NCBI GenBank assembly: GCA_021613335.1
Contig: JAJTWR010000278.1
Span: forward strand, 1,009,501-1,073,500
DNA length: 64,000 nucleotides
Source of the DNA: Whitmania pigra
Taxonomy: Eukaryota > Annelida > Clitellata > Hirudinida > Haemopidae
Direction of reading: 5' to 3'
A model generated the notes under the pieces. It saw only the letters and a list, made by a program, of their open reading frames with translations. It searched no databases and was not told the DNA's origin. This document shows positions 30,976 to 41,628 of the stretch, one piece after another. Positions within the stretch are counted from its first letter, which is position 1, and each line of letters starts with the position of its first letter. A program made the position numbers and the translations under genes.

Positions 30976-33900
30976 TCAACATGTCACAGGGCATTTATCC
31001 TCTACTTCTAAGGGTTCTTTCTCAAGGTTTTCTCTGTTGGCATTTTCACTCCATTTTATACCGAATGAATAATGTGGGGACTCCTTTAAATAGCGAACCT
31101 TTGGATTTATAACAAAAAGCTAGAAATAGTAAAATTTGTTTTAATATATTAGTTAATTTCACTTTTTCTGGACAGTAAGCACCGGGTCCAGGTGTTATGC
31201 ATCCTGGTTCAGGAGGGTATACTCTCGGCGAGATGGAATATTTTGGGGGACATGGCTTGTAACAACAATCAGTCACTATGGTATATGCCCCCGGTCCAGG
31301 ACCCTGGAATTTTTAAACGCGCGACAATTTAAAATGAGGTAAACAATTGATTTATTTAGTATAATTTCTCACGACTATCTACACCCGTTATTTGACGAGG
31401 TAAGATTATAGATCAGATAGAGCTAGACCACTTAGGCGGGGGGCATGCACTGGACGTGGTGTTGCGTCTTAACTTAAACAAAATAGAAAATCAAGGAACA
31501 CAAAGAAATCAAGGAATCGACCAAACGAGTCCTGAGAAAAGATCAGCGAGAAGAGAATCAAGCGAGGTAGGAGACCACTGAAGGCGAACGATGACAGGCG
31601 AACATCCGAGAGTTATTTATTTATTTGGTTATTGTCTGTTGCATAACTGAGATGATTTGGACTTAAACGAACGGATGAACGATAATGTAATGTTTTATTA
31701 ACGTCCGTTGCATATCTAGATGAGTAGGACGGTTTGAACCCCGTGCTGCGATCGTTGTAATGTTGTACCGATACAGAGGTTGACAGACAGGAACGATAGA
31801 ACATCACATTGGCGACGAGAATTTCGAAACGGACCTTCGCAAATAGTTTGCACCAATTTTTATCGACAAAAATCGGAAATTTGTTCATTTCGGATAGACG
31901 CTGTTGTCTGGCCTCCGAGCGTTATCGAAGTCATCGAAAGCTACTATCGATAACACCATTATCTAATCCATGGCTGAAGCACTACCAACGTTTCCGTCGT
32001 TTGTAATCGATTCAGACGACTCAGCAGGAGTTCGATGGACAAAATGGGTTTCTCGCTTTCGCAACCTGATGGTGGCCGTAAATATTGTTGATCGCAAACG
32101 TCAAAGAGCTCTCTTACTCCACTACGCGGGTGAGGAAGTCAACGACATCCTTGATACTCTTCCAGATGCCGAAGCTGCAGAGGGAGAGGATCCGTTCGAA
32201 AAGGCTGTCACTGCTCTCAACAAGTTTTTCACACCAAAGCAAAACATCGAATACCAGATCTACACGTTTCGACAATCTAAACAACAAACAGATGAACCAC
32301 TAACAGCCTACTACACCCGTTTGAAACAACTGGCAACCTCATGCTCTTTCGACAATGTTGATCGTGAGATAAAATCTCAAATCATCCAAGGTTGTTTATC
32401 AAGTACACTACGCCGTAAAGCCTTATGCGAACCTGACATGACTCTCACTAAACTCATAGATGTTGGTCGTAGTTTAGAACTCTCCGATATCCAAGCAAAG
32501 AGTATGGAGAATAAGCATGTTAACAAACTGAGTCTGAATCGCAATAAGCAGATTTGCAACAATTCCAAGAAAACAGCTGACATGAAGTGTCACAACTGTG
32601 GTGGCACATGGCCACACGAGGGTGGAAAGACATCGTGTCCGGCGCATGGCAAGTACTGCAATTCGTGCAAGAAGCCAAATCATTTTGCGTCACAGTGTCG
32701 TTCGAAAGATGGTGCATCACAACAGCCGCCACATCAACGACATCGCGACAGCATATCACATGATAGACCGCAAAGCCGACTGCCGAAAACCCGTCATGGC
32801 AAATACCATCGTGTTCGCCGTGTCAATGCCGACAGCAACGGAAGTTCATCTGACAACAGTGAACATTCATCTGAGCAGAGTCGTTATGTGTATGCACTGA
32901 GCGTTCATTCAAATCGATTGGATACCAAAAGAAATCTACCACACTTCTTAGTGAATGTAAACAACACTACAATCGATGTCATCGCAGACTCAGGAGCAAG
33001 TGTAAGCATCATGAGCCAACTCGATTTTTCTAAAATTAAACCTGTACCTCAGCTGCACAGCAACTACAAACAAGTATTTGCATACTGTTCGCAAAGCCCT
33101 CTCAAGGTGCTAGGGACTTTTCGTGCTGTGGTTAGATATAAAGACAGAAAGTCAGACACACTGTTCTATGTCATTGATAGCAAGGAAAACCAACAACCGT
33201 TCCTTTTTTATTTTCGCACTTCAACGCCGCCATATAAACAAAGATCCCCTATCGTTCCTGTCTGTCAACCTCTGTATCGGTACAACATTACATCCCTCCC
33301 CTTTTTGGAAAACCTAGTCAAATATTAGTTCACAACGTAGTCTGCAAAGCGGGCAGGCAGTTTATGTTCACGCTTGGAGCGGCGTACAACGTTCTGATCT
33401 TGCTGTGTGCTGTACTCGCCTTCCGGAGCAGTTTGCGGCATGACATCACTGGATGTGACATCAGTGTTCCACCACGTCTTCGGATGGTTCCTTGAATTTT
33501 GCATATGACAAGCGGTTATCTATTCCTTTGAAGAGTGACGAGTTGCGGGTCACTGATTGTCCGTCAGTGTTGCGTGTAGCAGTGATCATCGAGTGGTTCT
33601 TTGACGTAACTGTGTGTGGTACTGGCATGTACGGTGTGAGTGATCTGTTGTGTGTGATTGGTTGTTTCACAATGACCGTGTCACCCACGCTGATTGATGA
33701 AGGTTTGACATAGGACTTGTTGTCACCGTAGTCCTTCATCTTCGACTTCATGAGAGCATCTCGCTCACGAAATTTTCTATCGCCTTGTGTATCAGTGACT
33801 GTAGATGGTTCTGTTGATGGTAGAGTTGTTTTGAAGGGACGTCCAAACAGCATTGTCGCAGGAGGACGACCAGTTGTGCTGTGAGGCGTGGCACGATACT

Positions 33901-36900
33901 GACGAAGAAAGATGTTCAGTTCTTGATGCCAATTCTTGTGTTCGAGTTGCGCTGTCTTGATAACCTTCTTGACTGTCTTCGCAAATCCTTCGACCTCACC
34001 ATTGGCACGCGGCCATAGCGGAGTTATCTTGAAACCCATATATTCAGCAAAACGGGTGAATTCAAAACCATTGAAGGGGGGTCCATTATCCGACTTCAGA
34101 ATGTCACACGAACCAAATTCGGATAGGATGCGATCAAGTTTTGGTATCACGCTGGCTGCTGCGGTTGACTGAACAATTTCAACCACAGGAAATCGTGAAT
34201 AGTCATCAATGACCACGAGTAGGTAGTCACCAGTTGTTAACTGAGCAAAATCAATACTCAATTCACTCCAGGGTGATGACGGTAGTTGGGTCATTTGTAG
34301 TGGTTCACGATGCGGGGTTGCGACGGCGATTTGGCAGGCAATGCATGCTTTGAAGCGTTCTTCCACCAAACGGTCGATCACAGGAAACCAGACTTTTTCC
34401 CTAATCAAAGCTTTGGTTTTGACAATGCCTTGATGTCCTTGATGTGCGAGATTGACTGCACGTTCTCTCAGTGACTCTGGAATAACTATGCGGCTATTGC
34501 GTAGTAGTATATTGTCTCCACTGACACACAGTTCAGCACGCATTCTAGCGAACGTGTCAAACTCGTTAGTGTTTATGTTAGCGATGTGTGACCAATCGTT
34601 TGTACGGATCGCATCGATGACAGCGAGCAGTGTCTTGTCTTTGACGGTCGCAGTGGCAATTTCAATGCGAGTCATAGCTTTCGGTACTGCATGACCCACG
34701 AGGTAGTTGACGTACTCTTCGGCGATTTGTTCTTCACGACTCGATCGGTCACTTGACAAAGTTGGATGTCGTGATAGATAGTCGGCTGGATTGTCATGAC
34801 CTGGTCTGTAGATGATGGTTGTCTCATATGGTTGAAGGCGTAGTGCCCAACGCTCGATGCGTGCTGGCGGCTTGCATTTTGGATTGTTGTACAGACTGAC
34901 TAATGGCTTGTGATCAGTATGATTGGTCACATATTGATGTATATATGAAAATGTTCACAAGACCAAACGACTGTGAGTGCTTCTCGTTCTGTCTGTGAGT
35001 ATCGTTGTTCGACATCAGTCAACGATCTACTGGCGTAAGCGATGATATGTTCTTCGTTGTTATTTCCACGTTGAATCAAGATGGCGCCGAGTCCGACTGG
35101 ACTAGCATCAGTGTGTATTTCTGTTTGCTTGTCAGAGTCAAAATACGACATTACTGGAGCATTGCATAGTTTCTGTTTGAGTTGTGCGAGTGCAGATTCT
35201 TGCTCATTGGTCCACTGCCATGGTGTGTCCTGTCGTGTTAGTCTACGTAGTGGCTCGGAGACAATCGTGAGAGGCGCTTTAGGCCATGCGGGCGCACTCA
35301 ACGGATGAACGAATCCTTCTGGCTCCTTAAATAGACTTTCGCTAGTCCTTGAAACAAAGGACTCCTTTGCTACGCGCTGAGTCATTTTCGTTGTCCTGTA
35401 TGCTTGGAGCCTAGAGAAGTTGTTGGACAAAGTTTAGTGTCCTGCACTTCACTCCTTGAGTATACGATGATGTAAGTAGGGCGATGTTCAGAATCATGCG
35501 CAGGAGATCCGTTCAGGTGTTTATGGCGTTCTGAGCGATGAGTGCTCGATCTGTGGTGATGGTTTCTTGCACTTGTTCCAAGACCGCTCCAGCTGCATCG
35601 TCGCAAGCGTCTGTGGAGAGTCGCAGGTGTCTGTCCTTTCCCAAGAACGCAAGGCGGGTGGCGGACCAGCTTCATGGACTTGCTGGAATGCTTGCAACTT
35701 GACCGTGTTCATAGATATTGCTGACTTGCTTCTTGTGTTCTGCTTATTGAACAATGCCGGCAAAGGAGCGAGCACGTTGGCGCAGTGTGGGATGAACCCC
35801 CTGTAGAACCAGACCCACAAACCTTCGGAGTTGCGTACGAGTCTTCGGTTGCTTGTATTCTGTGATGGCCTTGACATTGTCCGGAAGTGGTTGTATGCCG
35901 CCTGAGCTCACATAGTGCCCCAGGAATGTGTAGAAGTGAAGCGCTGAAAAGATACTTCGGGCCTAGATTTTGCATTTGCCTATATCAACGACGTTCTAAT
36001 TGCCAGTTCGTCAATGGAGAAACATCTCGGACACTTGGAGCAAGTGTTGAAGAGATTCGCCATATTTATCTCACGGTGAACATGGACAAGCGTGAATTTG
36101 AGGTCTTCTCAAGAATTGATCTCGTCAGGTCTCTGACGACCACGTCCCCATCGCGGAGAAGGACATACCCAAGACCGCCATCATTACCAAGACCGTTCGG
36201 TCTGTACGAATTCATCCTTCTACATTTCGGATTCAGGAACGCAGTCCAGTCTTTATGGTAGGTTCTGACGAGATCGATTCTTGAGAAGACCTATGCCTTG
36301 ATCAGACCGTTGGTGAAGTCATGTAGATGCGGAATAGGACAAACAGTGCTCTAATTTTCGCATGTTCTCCAGTCACCTGAAGATTTTGGAACCATGGGTA
36401 GGGGTTACAACCATTGTAAAGGGGCGGATGATTCCCAACTAAAGCATGTGCTCGAACTCAGCCTTGGCGATCTTGAATTTGTAGAGATGAAGTCGTCGTG
36501 GCTTTGAGAAGACCATCTGTGACAATGTGCTGCTATCACTAAAGAATGATGTTGTCTTTGAAATCGGATGATCTACCCAGTGACGGAAATTTGTCCAGAA
36601 GCCCTATGATGAGGTTGTTCTTTGCTCGCGCCAGGTGGAGGTGCTGCGACGATGGATCCAACGACCAATAGGGTTGTCTGGTTGTCGATGAGCTTCTTGT
36701 TTGACAGTTAGAAAGGAAGCTAAGTTACTGCATGCTTCAAAATTATTTCTGGATTTTAAATCGGAAAAACACTGACAACAATGTCACCAGCGGTTTTTAT
36801 TTTTAGTTTTTATATTTTTAGAAAAATATGAATTGTATTTGGCAGTTTTCTCCTTTTCCCGGATATATTCGACTTGATTGCAATGTCTGCCATATAAAGT

Positions 36901-39900
36901 AATTTCACCATCCAAATCTTTAATTAAAACGATCATCACACTCATTTATTAAGTTTCATACCGATGTTCTTCCAAGAACCTTTGGTTTGCCGATAATGCT
37001 ATAACATGGTGCTGCGAGCTTAGTTGGTGGCTTATGGCAGCCAATCATAGATGGAAGATTATAGGCTGCTGGTCCTAAATAATTATTTAAATTGTTTAAT
37101 TATTAATTATGTAATTATTATGTAATTATTATTCAATAACTATGTTTTAAAATAAAGTATAATTTCTTAAATAAAATATTATTCGCGTATGATTTAATTA
37201 TTGTCAACAAATGTGAACATTTGATTTTGAGCTGTTGATAAATATCGATAAGACAAATTTCACTTTGTTTTGATCTAAAATAAATTTTATAACAATCCGC
37301 TCATCTTATTTAAACATTAAACATATTTGCCATATTTTTCGGCATTACTGTCGTCGATAAATTAAACAGTTCGTATTCATTATATTGCCCTCACATTTCT
37401 AAAAATCTTGGCATCATGTCAAATAGCAGTCCATTTGTTGATACAGAAATATTTGGTCGACCCCATATTTTTTCATAGGGGGGGGGGGGGGGTGGGACCA
37501 TTACAAAAATTTTAGTTAATGACAATACATGGTGTATTTGTCATTTTAATTCACATTCACACTCTGTTACATACACATGCACATTACATTTGAAAATGCG
37601 AACTAAACCAGTTGTTAATTTGGTAATAAGATTCTTAATTATTTCATTAAAAGTTTAATGTTACCTGTCATAATTATTATGAACTCGATTATTATTAAGT
37701 TCTTTCAACTTAATTTACATACCAACTGACCGTCGAATATAATTATAATTAAAACTGAACTTAGAAACTCCTACCGCGGAGCTAACCGACAGGGAATCAT
37801 CAGAGGATTGCCCCCGTCATCAAACGTTTCGGCCCAAACTTCTGACGTTCTCGAGGGGTGGGCCACACACCCGTTGATCAGGCGGGTGTCCCTGTCGGTG
37901 AAAACCCTACCTATCCGACTTCATCGTAACGTTATATCTCAAACCTCCCAGGTCGGCTGCGACAGTCCAATCATTAGCTTCTGCAAGAATGTCTCTCCTC
38001 GGAGGGAGTCTATTTTTCTTACAGTGTAGTGAAAAGCCCTCTCGCAGGAAGTATACCTTCCGCTGTAAAGCAATCTTGAGAGAATTTGCTTTAGCTACCG
38101 CCGTTTTGGTTAGCTTCTACCACTTCCTTTAGGACCTTATTGTGTCGCCACGTGTACCGACCATTGTCGAGGGCATATTCGACAAACCGTCGAACACAAA
38201 CGTGGGCAAACCGATCTCATAGATCGTCAATGGCCACAGCAACCTTGGGAGAAGCACAAACTGAAACAACCACACCTTAAACCTTCCCTGCAATGGTGTC
38301 TCTCCAATTGCCTTCAAACCCACAACAGCCTGTTCGACAGTGCAACTCTCTCGGATCCTATCGTTCAGCGAATCATTAAACACTCGGCCTAGGCTCTTAA
38401 CCGGTTCCTCGGAAACTGTAGGAACCCGTTGACCCGCTACAACAAACGAGATGTCACTTTCCTTTTAACAAGGGCAAGACTTCTTGACTTCGCAGGTTTA
38501 AAAGCCATTCGACACCACCCAAGAAGGCCATTGAACTTGTTCAAAGTTTTCTGAACTGCCGGTCTTCTATTCATTACTAGGGTGGTGTCATCCATAAACG
38601 CTTTCACCAAAGGCATATAGAGACCTAAATGCGCCTCTGGAACATTAGACACGGCTGCGTTTAGCAAAAGTTACATCGCCAGTACGAAAAGGGAGGGTGA
38701 TATTGCGCACCCATTGCAATACCCACCTCCAGAGGAACCCACTTAGTCGTGTATGTCTTGGTGGAGAACCTCATCATAAACCCGTCAAAATACGTCTGAA
38801 TAATTTGAATTACGTGACGCGGCACATGATGAATCTCCAACGTTTTCCATATGAGTTGGTGTGGTACCGACCCGTATGCATTCGCCAAGTCGAGCCACAC
38901 AACGTACAAACTCAGGCGGCGCCTCTTGGCTCTTTGAATAGCCTCCCAAATCATGGAGGAGTGCTCTATGCAACTAGGCACGCCTGGAACACCTCCCTTC
39001 TGAATCGACGTATCAACATACTTATTGGACAAAACATACTCAGTGAGTTTCGATGCAATCACAGAGAAAAGTATCTTCCCTTCTACATTCAACAGCGAAA
39101 TAGGTCTGAATTGATTTAGGCGAATGGAGTCCCGTTCCTTTGGTATATAGACGCCTTCTGCGACATCATCTACAATGCCTGACTGCCAAGCCCTTTCGAT
39201 GAGGGAGTGCAGCAAATACAGCACCTTAGGGCATCTTTTATACAAAAGGTAGGGAATTCCATTGGGACCCGGCGCCGAACGGTTCCTAGCTTTCCTAATA
39301 ACACGCCTCACGTCCTCAATCGACGGAGATGTCAAGCTAAAAACACTGGTAGGGAGAGGCACCACTGGGATGTCTTGTCTCACAGGAAGGGGAATGTGAC
39401 GAAGAGAATCACGATACGTATTAGTAAGGTGCTCTTCCAGTTCGTCTTTACCTACACAAAGCTCACCAGACTTCGGAGGGTCGAGTAACGCTCTCCCATA
39501 TCTATAAGGATCACTAAAAAACTTTCTATGAGCTCTCCTCCTCTCATATTTCTATGAGAGTTTAGGCAAAAGGCCTAACACACTCGGCACGGCGAAGGTT
39601 TCTCACACGTTCCTCTTCCCATACAACTGAAATACTTGCTTTCTCATCCTCCTTGGCACTCTTCCACCGACGACGGAGTGCCTTCTCGCATTTCAACCAC
39701 TCAAGCTCACGTTGCCGTCGAGATTTTTGCGGTTGTACAGGTCGTTTCTCAGCAACGACCCCGAACCTCTCCAAACACTTACCATATATGCAGTCAGTAA
39801 AGTTTTCATTACTTTCTTGAGATCGCTTTTGAGAACGACATCCAATCCGTCCCAACCACTCCTATCATTACCTCGAGGGAACTTGATTCTAGCTCGTGGA

Positions 39901-41628
39901 GGGTCTCGAACATACTCGGTACTGTGGTGAGATTCCGGTCCGGTATCGTTCGACGTTTTACCTGAAGGCTCAGTCGCATCAGAACGCTGTTTCTCTACCT
40001 CCCCTTCGCATTTCAGCTTTGTCTGGTTAATGTTAAGTCCCTTCTCGGTCTGAAACACACGACATTCGATTTGGGATTTGGGTATTTGGGATTTGATTCT
40101 ATTTGAAATTTTTTGATTCTATTTGAGATTTGGTTGTTGAGATTTAAATCATTTTACATTTTGAGATTTGACAAATCAGATATTTGATTCGATTTTTGCC
40201 CATCACTGACTAGACCTAATATTATATGTCAGAAATTTAAACTTCTTCAATGAAGTCCAATTTGGCAATGAGAGTGACGATGTATATTCATTACCAGAAC
40301 CAGACGCCTGAACTGCCTCAACTGAATCTTCTTTACTTTCACAAACAGTTCACCAGAGTTAAATCGAAGTGGCTTCAGAAATAAATTCCATTTCTCATTC
40401 TAATTCCATTTAAATTAACAAATAATTCCTACTTCGCACCCTAATTTCATTTTTTTCAGGCATTTTCCATTCCTACTCCTAATTCCATTTCCAAATTTTA
40501 ATTTCCATTATCGAGAAAAAATTTCTATTTCAATTCCTATTTCAATTTTGGCCGAGGTCCAGATAGAGTTCGGAAAATAATTGCCGTGTGACGGACGAAT
40601 GAGACCTCGCACATCAAGACAACGAAACCAAATGAGACATTTGTACAAAAGAACCCAGACGAAGTTGTAAATCTTGAATGTTTTAAGTTGGCGATAGTGC
40701 ACAAGCGTTATTAGTTATCAGGCTCCAACTACGAATCGAACAATGATGAATAAACAAACAGCAAAAATTGAGGAGGCTATGGAGATCCGCAGTGACAAGG
40801 TGTATGGATAACTATAAAATCACGGTGCCATGGAACTATCCCCTGTTCTGTTTATTGTTATTGCTTAATAATTTTTCTCCAGTTATATTTCACTGTTATT
40901 TGACAATTCGTAAATTTGTTCATATTCTTCAATAGTAAATTCATCTTATGCATTTGTCATAACATTAAAATAATTTTGTAATGTCATAGGTTATTTCATG
41001 GACGGGAATTATATTCCATTGCAATACATACCTTCTTATTCATATCGTTTACTATGTTTGGGAAATTTGAACCTTTCTATTTGAACCTGTTGAATTTATA
41101 GGGATCATTTTTTTGTCTTAGTCTCATCTGTGAATTTTGGAAGAGGTTTTAAGTTCAGTAAAGAAATACAAAATAGACCTGGCGAATTTGATGAAAAGCT
41201 GTCTTTACATCGCTGTCTGATGGAAATACCAAGATTGCAACTTTTCAAAGGTACGACCATATATGCGGCAGGTCCAGGACCATCATTTGTCAATCTTTCT
41301 TTTTTGCGACTTTTGATAGAAATTCCATTTCCAAACGGTTTAATAAAAGGAAGATAAATAGGTCCAGGACTATGATCAAGTTCTTTTCTGCAATGGCGGC
41401 CCTGCCGATGAGATGTTTTTAGTGAAAATTCTAATATATGGCTTTAGTCGGAGTTGTTATACTTTTAACCTTTATAGTATACGCTGGTCCCAATCGGTGA
41501 ACACTTCTGGGATCATGACCAAGATATCCGACTAGACCTGGGAGCATGTAAGCCGGGCCCGGCGATCTTTGAAGTGACGTGGCGCGTTGACTTGTCAAAT
41601 TTAAAATTCCGGTTTGCTTTGGAGGCCA
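30976..41628 (-). CDS. SHIPPO-repeat protein, CIMAP1/ODF3-like
   Basis: Sperm-tail PG-rich (SHIPPO) repeat proteins associate with ciliary and flagellar microtubules. Four exons are read on the minus strand: 41470-41628, 41179-41401, 31163-31303, 30976-31119. Together they follow ODF3 along its length: RSPGPAYMLPG, HRLGPAYTIK, HSPGPIYLPF, NDGPGPAAYMV, NSPG, GPGPGAYTIV, YSISPRVYPPEPG, TPGPGAYCPEK and a closing HYSFGIKWSEN. Exons 1-2 join in phase across a 68-bp intron, and exons 3-4 also join in phase. The exon 2 donor is phase 1, however, while exon 3 needs phase 0. The 9.9-kb intron between them holds Gypsy and LINE sequence. The initiating exon was not found. The gene may use an unseen exon, or may be broken. 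Confidence 0.8.
31380..31755. other. Spacer with SINE pieces
   Basis: Contains a TTATTTATTTATTTGG-type tail at 31613-31665 (SINE tail, minus strand) and a second piece at 31693-31755 with CGTCCGTTGCATATCTAG and a B-box-like GGTTTGAACCCCG. It ends at the Gypsy LTR remnant. No gene seen. Confidence 0.55.
31756..33206 (+). mobile_element. Gypsy-type element, 5' half
   Basis: An LTR remnant begins TGTAATGTTGTACCGATACA at 31756 and ends in CATCACA at 31808. TTGGCGACGAG follows as a likely primer-binding site. The gag region and start of the protease then follow on the plus strand. At about 33206 the sequence switches to the inverted 3' half of the same family. The LTR here is only some 53 bp, because the interior present in the other half is missing. 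Confidence 0.8.
31970..33206 (+). pseudogene. Gypsy gag and protease start
   Basis: A single open frame from ATG 31970. An alpha-helical capsid-like region occupies residues 1-190. Cysteine/histidine clusters with the pattern CHNC...H...C and CNSC...H...C (about residues 205-245) act as nucleocapsid zinc knuckles. A basic linker follows, then an aspartic-protease active site DSGAS (about residue 343). The open frame runs on to 33328, but beyond about 33206 it translates inverted LTR sequence. The protease is therefore truncated, and no reverse transcriptase follows in this orientation. Described as a decayed LTR-retroelement copy only. Confidence 0.85.
33461..34930 (-). pseudogene. Gypsy RNase H end and integrase
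   Basis: 489-codon open frame. It begins in the last RNase H segment (HTDHKPLVSLY), passes through the HHCC zinc-binding region of integrase (HQGHQG...CIACQ, about residues 165-205), then the catalytic core with its first aspartate in SIDFAQ, second in SDNGPP and a glutamate in NGEVEGF, and a basic C-terminal region. This is the K02A2.6-like Gypsy type. The integrase looks intact, but upstream polymerase sequence is truncated and out of frame at 34927-34930. Confidence 0.9.
34927..35430 (-). pseudogene. Gypsy RT connection and RNase H part
   Basis: Minus-strand frame with a PWQWTNEQESAL segment, ILIQRGNNNEEHIIAYASRS-type RNase H sequence (HTDAS supplies an active-site aspartate) and a terminal WSCEHFHIYI. 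The frame then stops, and the continuing RNase H is in the next frame (33461-34930). Upstream fingers and palm are absent here; a palm fragment of a similar family is at 44.95 kb. Confidence 0.85.
35470..36660. mobile_element. Second Gypsy copy, scrambled
   Basis: Pieces of a different Gypsy polymerase in mixed order and strand. Minus 35520-35975: thumb and RNase H start (FLGHYVSSGGIQPLPDNVK, then LRRFVGL). Plus 35970-36095: palm with YINDVLIAS, a YxDD-type motif changed to YIND. Plus 36102-36250: an earlier palm part (VFSRIDLVR, PFGLYEF, FGFRNAVQS). Minus 36255-36640: fingers (KIAKAEFEHML, GIIRP), which overlap the previous block in inverted orientation at the FS(R/K)ID(L)VR segment. Several frameshifts. 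No coding capacity. Confidence 0.75.
36661..37762. other. Spacer with poly-G run
   Basis: AT-rich and gene-free as far as I can see. A run of 15 G followed by TGGG lies at 37478-37492, in otherwise AT-rich DNA. Confidence 0.5.
37763..40070 (-). mobile_element. LINE with RT and endonuclease pieces
   Basis: The longest copy of the restriction-endonuclease LINE family, read on the minus strand. It runs from an N-terminal zinc-finger-like FQTEKGLNINQTKLKC near 40050, through a basic region (39855-39562) and reverse transcriptase (39383-38437), to a thumb region (38383-38129) and the first part of the endonuclease domain (KVYFLREGFSLHCKK, DWTVAADLGGLRY near 38060-37940). From there it jumps directly to the 3' UTR seen at 21.6 kb. 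The PD...E centre of the endonuclease is therefore deleted. It lies in the large intron of the CIMAP1-like gene. Confidence 0.8.
38437..39383 (-). pseudogene. LINE reverse transcriptase fragment
   Basis: Two overlapping minus frames. The first (39383-38661) has APGPNGIPYLLYK, then FRPISLLNVEGKI, QKGGVPGVPSCIEH and VVWLDLANAYGSVPHQLI (palm motif A with its aspartate), and GIAMGAQ near motif B. After a shift the second (38667-38437) gives AFMDDTTLV, the FxDD-type catalytic motif C, and GWCRMAFKPAKSRSL. The element class is non-LTR, R2/NeSL-like by the fingers and thumb pattern. One frameshift near 38665. Confidence 0.85.
40080..40207 (-). repeat. hAT-like terminus
   Basis: Reversed, begins CAGTGATGGGCAAAAATCGA at 40207, followed by repeated GATTTG/AATCAAAT phrases. 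Looks like one end of a hAT element. No partner seen. Confidence 0.5.
40208..40555 (-). mobile_element. Partial copy of the 17-kb hAT
   Basis: Closely matches 18255-18690 over its right end: CAATGAGAGTGACGATGTA, CAGAACCAGACGCCTGAACT, and the ATTCTAATTCCATT subterminal repeats. The stretch at about 18405-18460 of the first copy is missing here. No terminus tip or target duplication is visible. Confidence 0.85.

Larger units (their letters stand above)
33207..35430 (-). mobile_element. Gypsy-type element, 3' half, inverted
   Basis: Read on the minus strand: reverse transcriptase end and RNase H (35430-34931), RNase H end and integrase (34930-33461), a short continuing frame, a polypurine tract at 33293-33306, then an LTR starting TGTAATG at 33292. 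The LTR contains a TATA-like TTTATATGG and an AATAAA before it is cut at 33207. The LTR matches the remnant at 31756 for its first 45 or so bases, so both halves belong to one family. Confidence 0.85.

Noticed and set aside
35887..36261. 124-codon plus-strand frame as a host gene
   Set aside because: It translates rearranged Gypsy polymerase sequence (palm motifs in the wrong order).
37478..37492. G15 run as a G-quadruplex regulatory element
   Set aside because: A homopolymer in gene-free DNA close to repeat debris. There is no evidence of function, and it is prone to sequencing error.
41105..41293. Exon 2 of the CIMAP1-like gene reading on to a stop as a short terminal isoform
   Set aside because: After the GT donor at 41178 the composition loses the SHIPPO pattern, and the missing repeats are found downstream at 31 kb.
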